Below are positions 61,101 to 64,000 of a stretch of DNA of 64,000 nt, piece by piece (the first letter of the stretch is position 1; each line of letters begins with the position of its first letter). The notes beneath the pieces were generated by a model that was not told the origin of the DNA, made no database searches, and saw nothing but the letters and a program-made list of their open reading frames with translations. Position numbers and translations under genes: made by a program. Source of the DNA: Macrotis lagotis (Eukaryota; Chordata; Mammalia; Peramelemorphia; Peramelidae); contig NC_133665.1 of the NCBI RefSeq assembly GCF_037893015.1, positions 19,505,207-19,569,206 on the forward strand, written 5' to 3'.

Positions 61101-61536
61101 TTACCTGTAAACTTTTAATGTTAGTATTTTTTGCAGCAGAAACAAGATTTGCTTGTAACCCTTTTCCAGACATGACTTTGGCATTGGGAGATTGTTCAAT
61201 TCCATCTTTGACTAGGCACAGCTTTGCATTCTTGTTGACCTTTTTGGGAGATTTTGCTTTATCAGGAACATTATTTGAAGTCTTTATTTCACTAAGTTCT
61301 TTATTTTTGGGAGTAAATGACACAATAATTCTATTGCCAAAAACATCTTCATTTTCCATTCGTTTCTGGGCACGTTCTGCACTTTCTTGGTTCAAGAAGC
61401 GCAGAATGGCACCACTTCCAGAAAGGCTGAGCACTTTACCACCACAGTTATCTGACAGGCGTCTAAGGCGGTTGCTAACACTTTTGCCATCTCGGTTGGT
61501 TGGGAGATTATAAACATAGAGCAAAGTGTGGCACTG
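27163..61536 (-). CDS. MARF1: MARF1 (KIAA0430, limkain b1), 20 coding exons from RRM1 to the stop; 5' part outside the window
   Basis: Twenty minus-strand exons, all GT-AG and all in phase, sum to 3729 nt = 1242 residues plus stop. The product matches human MARF1 (1742 aa) from about residue 501 to the end, as recalled. Domains in window numbering: RRM1 about 2-75; Ser/Lys-rich linker about 80-265; RRM2 about 285-365; LOTUS1 about 375-455; LOTUS2 about 500-570; LOTUS3 about 590-655; LOTUS4 about 660-740; LOTUS5 about 750-815; LOTUS6 about 816-891; LOTUS7 about 892-968; LOTUS8 about 969-1055; low-complexity tail ending [14 protein letters not shown]1 is a cytoplasmic NYN-domain endoribonuclease that limits specific mRNAs and retrotransposon transcripts in oocytes; the C-terminal region is reported to contact decapping factors. 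The NYN exons should lie beyond 64000. No disabling change was seen. Confidence 0.97.
27590..27710 (-). mobile_element. MIR-like remnant
   Basis: gacttgtccaaagtcacaca and ggattagaacccacatctgg, reverse core. Confidence 0.5.
27791..28290 (+). repeat. Tandem duplication of about 105 bp, second copy split by a SINE
   Basis: Copy A (27791-27895: aataatttcagatgttcttt, catttatagttgatttctt, ttgtctcaagtttctatcaa) matches copy B (27955-27995 plus 28209-28290: aataatttcagatgttatct, catttatagtcaatttttca, ctatctcaagaatctgtcaa). A TATA/ACAC patch (27903-27952) separates them. Confidence 0.75.
27996..28208 (-). mobile_element. SINE1 carrying a foreign internal stretch
   Basis: The reverse SINE body is normal to ctgactccagggct (about 28115), then about 60 nt of unrelated sequence, then ggtactctatccactgcgcc to the head. 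The foreign part includes a 28-bp exact copy of 29270-29297. Confidence 0.85.
28540..28985 (+). mobile_element. L2 copy (one of two flanking exon 19)
   Basis: tctccatctcttggcttcag, aggatccaactaaaatccta, ending actaagacatagtaaatcct. Plus orientation, antisense to MARF1. Confidence 0.65.
29330..29500 (-). CDS. MARF1: MARF1 window exon 19 (C-terminal tail)
   Basis: Encodes [57 protein letters not shown], then one G before gtagga. The [25 protein letters not shown] stretch is the conserved part and is a candidate protein-binding segment of the tail. The exon has a premature stop in its upstream intron frame, so it is not visible as a long open frame. Confidence 0.94.
29640..30020 (+). mobile_element. 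L2 copy (second of two flanking exon 19)
   Basis: Same family segment: ctccatttcttggctttcaa, aagatccaattaaaatctca, taattctagtacttttccag. Holds a (CT)n block at 29769-29799. Confidence 0.65.
30320..30480 (+). mobile_element. Older SINE1 relative
   Basis: Has the older tail form cacttgacacttatcagctg, gtgtgaccctgggcaagtca rather than the TAATAATTACCTAG form. A fragment of the same type lies at 31985-32025. Confidence 0.8.
30640..31680 (+). mobile_element. L1 ORF2 C-terminal end and 3'UTR
   Basis: Old copy: cctcatacctatgagactgg, tggagaagatgtggaaaaat, aatatttatagcagctcttt, atgctgagtgaaatgagcag, then 3'UTR to ctttacatgttattggaaaa. Antisense to MARF1, in the intron between exons 18 and 19. Frame broken. 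Confidence 0.8.
31698..31722 (+). repeat. (AC)n microsatellite
   Basis: About 12 AC units in the L1-derived A-rich end. Confidence 0.9.
32058..32198 (-). CDS. MARF1: MARF1 window exon 18 (C-terminal tail)
   Basis: After tgtctgctag: [48 protein letters not shown], then gtaaga. It is an acidic and Ser-rich disordered tail. RLSSxSxSPANHxNxxENQ aligns to human; the rest is divergent, as usual for this segment. Confidence 0.93.
32275..32335 (-). CDS. MARF1: MARF1 window exon 17 (LOTUS8 wing, micro-exon of 61 nt)
   Basis: After gttccag: [20 protein letters not shown] plus one base before gtaagt. It ends LOTUS8 with a basic hairpin. The 61-nt exon is followed by an intron of only 76 bp. Confidence 0.94.
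32383..32412 (+). repeat. (AC)n microsatellite
   Basis: About 14 AC units in the intron upstream of MARF1 exon 17, roughly 50 nt from its acceptor. Confidence 0.9.
32934..33146 (-). CDS. MARF1: MARF1 window exon 16 (LOTUS8)
   Basis: After tgttaatag: [71 protein letters not shown], then gtaatc. 71 codons, phase 0 at both ends. It carries the last LOTUS fold ([22 protein letters not shown] is nearly identical to human by memory). Confidence 0.96.
33299..33529 (-). CDS. MARF1: MARF1 window exon 15 (LOTUS7)
   Basis: After catttctcag: [77 protein letters not shown], then gtataa. 77 codons, phase 0 to phase 0. It lacks an in-frame Met near its start, so it is easily missed as an open frame. Confidence 0.95.
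33715..33885 (+). mobile_element. SINE1
   Basis: Near-consensus copy, gcagctaggtggcgcagtaa to ccattgccttgc, in the intron between exons 15 and 14. Confidence 0.92.
34079..34231 (-). mobile_element. SINE1
   Basis: Near-consensus reverse copy ending cacctagctgcccc. agaagcaatt on both sides (34069 and 34232) is its target-site duplication. Confidence 0.93.
34560..34787 (-). CDS. MARF1: MARF1 window exon 14 (LOTUS6)
   Basis: After ctttgaag: [76 protein letters not shown], then gtaaac. 76 codons, phase 0 at both ends. The first part is the wing of LOTUS5, the rest LOTUS6. Confidence 0.96.
34911..35083 (-). mobile_element. SINE1
   Basis: Reverse copy with a T-rich tail of mixed G/T units, ending gccacctagctgccc. 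Confidence 0.92.
35734..35936 (-). CDS. MARF1: MARF1 window exon 13 (LOTUS5)
   Basis: After cttttaaag: [68 protein letters not shown], phase 0 before gtaagt. A single-exon LOTUS core, clearly paralogous to exon 10. The frame runs on into the intron but stops being conserved at the donor. Confidence 0.96.
36039..36206 (+). mobile_element. SINE1
   Basis: Near-consensus copy, tail AAAC repeated (caaacaaacaaacaaa). Confidence 0.93.
36450..36610 (+). mobile_element. MIR remnant
   Basis: tcaggagtctgaatccagtc, tgggaaaatcatttctcttc, actagactagatgtcctcta. Confidence 0.5.
37633..37787 (-). mobile_element. SINE1
   Basis: Reverse copy ending ccacctagctgcccc. tatagtttt at 37624 and 37790 is the target-site duplication. 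Confidence 0.92.
37837..38493 (+). mobile_element. L1 ORF2 end and 3'UTR, 5'-truncated
   Basis: catcacttgtataaaactat, gtggtggcaaagaattggaa, gagatgaacagaaccagaaa, then 3'UTR (tatgatttctctctcatcac). Flanked by tacactttag at 37827 and 38494, the target-site duplication. Confidence 0.85.
38660..38793 (-). CDS. MARF1: MARF1 window exon 12 (LOTUS4 end)
   Basis: After atacag: [44 protein letters not shown] with one G left before gtatgt. It completes LOTUS4. Human has IPKRERTQ where this sequence gives IPKKERTQ across the next junction. Confidence 0.95.
38945..39087 (-). CDS. MARF1: MARF1 window exon 11 (LOTUS3 wing / LOTUS4 start)
   Basis: Short exon after gattttcag: [48 protein letters not shown] with two bases left before gtaagt. 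[17 protein letters not shown] ends LOTUS3; the remainder opens LOTUS4. It is separated from exon 12 by only 151 bp. Confidence 0.95.
39400..39540 (-). mobile_element. MIR-like remnant
   Basis: tcatcaagtccaacttcttc, gaagggaaaactgaggcaaa, reverse core. Lies in the intron between exons 11 and 10. Confidence 0.5.
39931..40151 (-). CDS. MARF1: MARF1 window exon 10 (LOTUS3)
   Basis: After ttctcatcctag it reads [40 protein letters not shown] and [20 protein letters not shown] to HVLQ, phase 0 before gtgaat. It holds almost the whole LOTUS3 domain. The [19 protein letters not shown] core recurs in exon 13, evidence of internal domain duplication. Confidence 0.96.
40285..41275 (-). mobile_element. 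L1 3' end, reverse, with a SINE1 inside
   Basis: tattttttcccaattacaca, gtcatgttgagaaggaagaa, caccacccccaatttccaac, aaattatattcatataccac. Truncated 3' part of ORF2 and 3'UTR, same strand as MARF1. SINE1 inserted at 40570-40712. Confidence 0.8.
40570..40712 (-). mobile_element. SINE1 with internal deletion
   Basis: Reverse copy lacking the part with cacagctaggtaat; the rest is close to consensus and ends ccatctagctgcccc. Confidence 0.9.
43862..44014 (-). mobile_element. SINE1 inside the HAL1-type element
   Basis: Reverse copy: aaggcaacggggttaagaga to caccacctagctgcccc. Splits the HAL1 ORF1. Confidence 0.9.
44386..44625 (-). mobile_element. L1 3' end, reverse, inside the HAL1-type element
   Basis: attttattaaagacattata, cttcccccccacacagaagg, gtgtgatgagagagaaatca; reverse of the end seen at 57370-57500. 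A (GA)n block (44630-44653) follows. Confidence 0.8.
48545..48700 (-). mobile_element. Diverged SINE1
   Basis: Recognised by cttgcaaggggctggg, cccagggccagggaatctgt and the end gcaccactcaactaccc. Heavily altered. Confidence 0.6.
48900..49050 (-). mobile_element. SINE1, A-to-G altered
   Basis: Reverse copy: gggcaaatggggctgggtgg, gctgggtgattgttgggtgt, gggtgctcctggctcaaggg. About 16 consensus A positions read G on the plus strand. Confidence 0.8.
49085..49250 (-). mobile_element. SINE1, A-to-G altered
   Basis: Reverse copy: gctgggtgattgttgggtgt, atttgggctcgggtgctcct, tctgtccactgtgccacctg. About 13 consensus A positions read G on the plus strand. Followed by an ATT/GTT-rich tract (49258-49330). 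Confidence 0.85.
50780..51580 (+). mobile_element. Long L2 copy
   Basis: ctcctagtctctcagactca, tactccagtggcatcttacc, gatcaaatacaaaatgttct, gaaggcaacaccatcc, ending tggcaaatagtaaaatttaa. Covers the end of L2 ORF2 and its 3'UTR. The best preserved L2 in the window. Confidence 0.75.
51850..51998 (-). mobile_element. SINE1
   Basis: Reverse copy ending caccacctaactgccccc. gtatagta at 51841 and 52001 is the target-site duplication. Confidence 0.9.
52143..52318 (-). CDS. MARF1: MARF1 window exon 9 (LOTUS2 end)
   Basis: Reads [20 protein letters not shown] then [20 protein letters not shown] and [19 protein letters not shown], with one G left before gtatgt. It completes LOTUS2 and adds a Pro-rich joint (KPPPPNTD). 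The next intron is 12 kb and full of LINEs. Confidence 0.95.
52374..52530 (+). mobile_element. SINE1
   Basis: gcagctaagtcgtgcagtga to cactgctttgc plus A tail. aaataattt on both sides is the likely target-site duplication. Only 55 bp upstream of exon 9's acceptor. Confidence 0.9.
52943..53062 (-). CDS. MARF1: MARF1 window exon 8 (LOTUS2 start)
   Basis: Not part of a long open frame. It follows cattactttag and reads [20 protein letters not shown] then [20 protein letters not shown], leaving AG before gtgaat. It is the first helices of LOTUS2. 120 nt, divisible by three. Differs from human in a few residues only. Confidence 0.94.
53199..53435 (-). CDS. MARF1: MARF1 window exon 7 (LOTUS1 end and linker)
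   Basis: Reads [20 protein letters not shown] then [20 protein letters not shown] and, after a Ser-rich stretch, [22 protein letters not shown], ending AG before gtagac. [19 protein letters not shown] is the recognition-helix part of LOTUS1. The CxxHC of the linker (PVCKQHC) is kept from human. 237 nt, length divisible by three. Confidence 0.95.
53639..53719 (-). CDS. MARF1: MARF1 window exon 6 (LOTUS1 start)
   Basis: Too short to stand out as an open frame. After the tatag acceptor it reads [20 protein letters not shown] then FTDVYEKK, with two bases left before gtaagt. It matches human [28 protein letters not shown] from memory. It is the first helices of LOTUS1, a winged-helix fold. Confidence 0.93.
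54190..54380 (-). mobile_element. Old SINE (MIR/MIR3-like)
   Basis: ttcagaaaacattttacaga, tgattctcacatcagtcctg, gttgaggctgagagctgatg. Same layout as 4000-4260. Confidence 0.5.
54498..54645 (-). mobile_element. SINE1
   Basis: Near-consensus reverse copy. Flanked by ctctgtrtagtttttt (54482-54497 and 54646-54661; one g/a difference). Confidence 0.93.
55091..55133 (+). repeat. (AC)n microsatellite
   Basis: About 21 AC units directly before the SINE1 tail. Confidence 0.95.
55138..55287 (-). mobile_element. SINE1
   Basis: Near-consensus reverse copy ending caccacctagccaccc. Confidence 0.93.
55395..55610 (+). mobile_element. MIR-type SINE
   Basis: agatttgagttcaaatctag, gggcaagtcacttaactgtc, taccttacagagtaattcca. 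Confidence 0.6.
55688..55866 (-). CDS. MARF1: MARF1 window exon 5 (second half of RRM2)
   Basis: Starts after ctcgattag with [20 protein letters not shown] then [20 protein letters not shown] and [19 protein letters not shown], ending AG before gtaaaa. It gives strands 2-4 and helix 2 of RRM2 ([13 protein letters not shown] is RNP1-like). A 1.6-kb L1 sits in the intron beginning about 54 bp from the acceptor. Confidence 0.95.
55921..57544 (+). mobile_element. L1 ORF2 C-terminal end and 3'UTR, 5'-truncated
   Basis: Starts in ORF2 (gtggcttagccctaccagat) and includes a frame with [18 protein letters not shown] and [16 protein letters not shown], the L1 ORF2 C-terminal segment (human MQIKTTMRYHLTPVRM, TLLHCWWDCKLVQPLW). 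3'UTR to a poly-A/AAAT end. Flanked by aagaattcraataca (55906-55920 and 57545-57559; one difference). Frame broken. Confidence 0.92.
58348..58534 (-). CDS. MARF1: MARF1 window exon 4 (first half of RRM2)
   Basis: Encodes [14 protein letters not shown] ... [20 protein letters not shown] and [19 protein letters not shown], ending AAG before gtaatc. [10 protein letters not shown] is the RNP2 strand and the rest is helix 1 of RRM2. The acceptor is tandem (aagcag at 58535-58540); using the second AG gives the human-like WSSRS, the first would add one Ser. Confidence 0.94.
58735..58870 (+). mobile_element. MIR/SINE remnant
   Basis: tatggcacagtagataaggc, atttactagctgtgctataa, very diverged. Confidence 0.5.
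59540..59645 (-). mobile_element. MIR-like remnant
   Basis: ttaccaagaatcacagagct, ggacttgaatacagggcttc. Confidence 0.5.
59950..60104 (-). mobile_element. SINE1
   Basis: Reverse copy ending gcaacctagccacccc. caatttctt(t)aaag on both sides is the target-site duplication. Confidence 0.92.
60308..60451 (-). mobile_element. SINE1
   Basis: Reverse copy with a short gap near the head (tctatccaccacctagcggc). Only 70 bp from the donor of MARF1 exon 3. Confidence 0.9.
60522..60680 (-). CDS. MARF1: MARF1 window exon 3 (linker)
   Basis: Starts after ttaattag and encodes [20 protein letters not shown], then [20 protein letters not shown] and [13 protein letters not shown], ending AG before gtaaaa. The segment [18 protein letters not shown] is strongly conserved with human MARF1. 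No catalytic motif; it is the linker before RRM2. A poly-T/poly-C run lies just upstream of the acceptor. Confidence 0.94.
60771..60943 (-). CDS. MARF1: MARF1 window exon 2 (linker)
   Basis: Begins after tgtttaag with [11 protein letters not shown] and ends NCQ plus two bases before gtatgt. The Asn/Gln/Ser-rich, presumably disordered linker has [12 protein letters not shown] where human has a related His/Gln run. Conservation is lower than in the domains. The following intron is only 90 bp. Confidence 0.93.
61105..61536 (-). CDS. MARF1: MARF1 window exon 1 (RRM1 and linker)
   Basis: Encodes [20 protein letters not shown] onward to KNTNIKSLQ, 144 codons, phase 0 at both ends. LLYVYNLP is the RNP2-like strand and [14 protein letters not shown] the RNP1-like strand of RRM1; [14 protein letters not shown] closes the fold. 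The rest is a Lys/Ser-rich linker. The acceptor is a tandem NAGNAG (tgcagcag at 61534-61540), so the leading Gln may be optional; human has Gln by memory. The antisense plus-strand frame over this exon (61025-61513) is a shadow. Confidence 0.96.
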
Positions 61537-62656
61537 CTGCAAAAGACAAAAGATTGTTTCATCAACCCAAGAACAATCACTTAGAAACCCAAGAAATAAA
61601 ATGGTCTTCAAACCATAACTATGATAATTAAAGGGAATGACAAGAAGAGATGGCACAATACCCAGTATCAACAGTTTTTACTCTGATATGTATCTTCTAA
61701 AAAGAACTATCTCCTTAGACAAAGTACGAGATTTCTGAATTCTATCACTCTAGAAGGGATGAACACCAGATTGTAGGACAACTAAACTTGTATTAGTCAA
61801 AGTATCTCAGATTATCAACCACCGACAAGATGAAGAGATATAGCCTAGACAATTAGACAGATTAGGAACTTGCTGAATGACTAGAAACAAAATACAAAGA
61901 ATAATCATTGATATGTTAATTTAGATGTTAAATTAGATGTTTAGGTCTTAGATTCTGTGCTACTTAGCATTTTTATTAAAGACTTCCATAAGTCTTTGTC
62001 ACATTTAGCATAACATTTAACCAATTTTTCAGATAACACAAAATTGGGAGAGATTGTTAACATAGTAGCTATCCTAAACAAATAAAATCAAGATCCACTA
62101 AGATCTTGAAATACTACTTCATTAATCCAAATCTAATAAGAGGAAATTTTGAGATAAATATAAGATCTCATACTTGGGTTCAGAAAAATCAATTTTGCAA
62201 GATTGAAATGGAAAAAGTAAGGCTAGAAAACCATTTATGTGAAACTCATCTATAAGTTTTAGCTGACCAAAATCAAGTAAGACAAAGCAGCTGAAAAAAA
62301 GCAAATACCATCTTAGGAGGCAATAAGAGAGGCATAATGTCCAGAATGAAGTTAGTGAGTCTATACTTCCTGGTCAAACCAAATATGGAATTCTGTTCAG
62401 TAACTGCTAAGGAAAAGCAATAAAAAGATAGTGAAGGAACTAAAGATGCTGCCTTACAAGAATCAGTTAAAAATGCAAAGAACTTTTAACACTAGAAACA
62501 ACTTCAGGAGGATGTGATAACTATTTTGAATTATTCATAGGACTATCAAGGGAAAGAACTGTCCATTTGAAGCACAGAGTAGAATTTAAAAAGAAATGGA
62601 CTTAGACAATGTAAAGGAAAAAAATATTAATGATTATGTTTATTGAAAAAAGGAAT

Positions 62657-62823
62657 GGGGGTGGCTAGGTGGCACTGTGGATAGAGCACCAACCCTGGAG
62701 TCAGGGGTACCTGAGCTCAAATCCGGCCTCAGACACTTAATAATTACCTAGCTGTGTGGCCTTGGGCAAGCCACTTAACTCTGTTGCTTCACAAAAACAA
62801 AAACAAACAAACAAACAAAAAAA
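62657..62823 (+). mobile_element. SINE1
   Basis: Near-consensus copy (gtggctaggtggcactgtgg), end altered (ctctgttgcttcac), tail of CAAA units. Confidence 0.92.
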
Positions 62824-63589
62824 GCTATGGTCTACCCTAGGAAGTGGATGTCCATTCACTAGCAACATATATAAGCAGAGATTAAATGATTAATTGATGG
62901 AAATGGAAGGAATTTCTGTTTTGATTTAGATTGAACTAGACAGGCTATAACACATTTTCCTTAATACTTTCTTTAGTAAACTACAGTATAATAGACTTCT
63001 TTGAGGGGCCCTGAACAAAATATACATAAGTTGCATTTTTACTCAAGAGTCAGATTAGAGAAGCCTGGGGTTTTTTTAAACTTTTTTGTGCATATGTCAT
63101 GGACTTCTCAGAATAATGTTAATAATATAAATAATATGATATAAATATATAAATAATATAATATAAACTGTTAACAAAACAAAATACATGATTATCAAGG
63201 AAACTAATTTTGTTGAAATAGTTATCAAAATATTTTTCAAAAAGCTATTCTGAAAGTCTTAAAAAGTGGCTAAAAAGAAAAATGTGAAACTGACAATAAC
63301 ACTGTGAGCTAGGAAAAAAAGGCAAAATATAATGTTCCATGATCAATCAGTAGTCAGCCTTTTCTTAAATTTAAGTAAAAAGGCAAAACAGAGACTAAAA
63401 ATGCCATTAAAGGTCATACAGATGCTAAATGCAGTTTACTTCCAAATCCAGAAATAAACAAAACCACATCTGAAATAAATATGCTTTCAAAAGCCAAAAA
63501 CATTCATTTGTGAAGAAAAAAGAAGTCATCAAAGAACTAGAAGTAAATAATTCACTAACAATACTTGGAGGAAGCAAAAGCTCCTCCCC

Positions 63590-63887
63590 TGAGGAATGGA
63601 TGGAGGGAATTACAATCAGTAACACAAACTGGAAAAATATGGAAGTAACTACTATGATGGACTTATGATAAAGAAAGTGATCCACCAGAGACAGAGCTGA
63701 TGGAATCAGAAAACAAACTGAAACACATTTTTTTTCCTCTTTCTTTTACTTTATTTCTCATAAGGTTTTATATTTCTGTGGGGGAGGGGTATTATATTTA
63801 CTCAAACAAGAGTATTTTAGTAATGTGTAAATAAAAGAAAAACAAAATATAAAAACTTTTTAAAAAGAATATAAACATGGGGGGGGG
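63590..63887 (+). mobile_element. HAL1-type 3' tail, 5'-truncated
   Basis: aatatggaagtaactactat, gtgatccaccagagacagag, ataaggttttatatttctgt; same tail as at 48740-49440 and 44700-44980. Flanked by aagctcctcccc (63578-63589 and 63888-63899). Confidence 0.75.
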
Positions 63888-64000
63888 AAGCTCCTCCCCC
63901 AAATAGAAACAAAGAGAGAAAACTTAAAAAAAAAAGAGAATTTGAAAGCTATTCAAAAAAAATTATGATAAAAGATGCAAAATTTGAACTGCTTTGCAAT

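Larger units (their letters stand above)
61540..64000 (-). other. MARF1 intron upstream of the RRM1 exon
   Basis: No MARF1 exon (NYN domain) was found here, so this intron runs past the window edge. It holds one SINE1 and one HAL1 tail. 61700-62640 and 62830-63550 show nothing recognisable. Confidence 0.6.

Noticed and set aside
61025-61513. 162-codon plus-strand open frame
   Set aside because: It lies antisense over the MARF1 RRM1 exon, whose minus-strand product matches MARF1 and whose splice sites fit; the plus frame is a shadow.

Overview
The window is nuclear DNA of a marsupial mammal. This follows from about 28 copies of a tRNA-derived SINE with the marsupial SINE1 consensus (start GGGGCAGCTAGGTGGC, end CCATTGCCTTGC plus an A tail), from marsupial-type L1 and half-L1 (HAL1-type) elements, and from MAR1-like SINEs with an RTE-type tail. 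The CTTAATAATTACCTAGCTG form of the SINE is the one I associate with American opossums (Monodelphis type); that finer placement is inference from memory.

Two protein-coding genes lie tail to tail. On the plus strand (3125-12414, 3'UTR to about 13.69 kb) are the last four coding exons of BMERB1 (C16orf45), a small bivalent Mical/EHBP Rab-binding (bMERB) domain protein; its 5' exons lie left of the window. On the minus strand (61536 down to 27163, 3'UTR to about 24.87 kb) are 20 coding exons of MARF1 (KIAA0430, limkain b1), 1242 codons plus stop. They encode RRM1, a linker, RRM2, eight LOTUS domains and the C-terminal tail. The NYN nuclease exons lie right of the window. All splice junctions are GT-AG and every phase joins. 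Gene order and orientation match my recollection of human 16p13.11. The spacer of about 11 kb (13.9-24.85 kb) shows no gene.

Region by region: 1-3.1 kb is BMERB1 intron; 3.1-13.7 kb holds BMERB1 exons and introns; 13.9-24.85 kb is the convergent spacer with SINEs, L2 and L1 pieces; 24.87-27.16 kb is an almost repeat-free MARF1 3'UTR; 27.2-40.2 kb holds MARF1 exons for LOTUS3 to the C-terminus; 40.2-52.1 kb is one 12-kb intron filled by a LINE nest (an L1 split by two HAL1-type elements, next to an opposite L1 and an L2); 52.1-61.5 kb holds exons for RRM1 to LOTUS2; 61.5-64 kb is upstream MARF1 intron.

The genes have separate roles: BMERB1 is a putative Rab/cytoskeleton adaptor, and MARF1 is an RNA-binding, mRNA-destabilising factor needed in female meiosis and retrotransposon control. 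No novel operon-like system, CRISPR array, rRNA or functional tRNA was found. The most interesting signals are a farnesyltransferase-type CaaX end on BMERB1, an A-to-G transition cluster in antisense SINEs and HAL1 tail at 48.7-49.25 kb, a local templated insertion inside a SINE near MARF1 exon 19, an L1 inserted about 54 bp from a MARF1 splice acceptor, and several well-preserved target-site duplications that give the insertion order.
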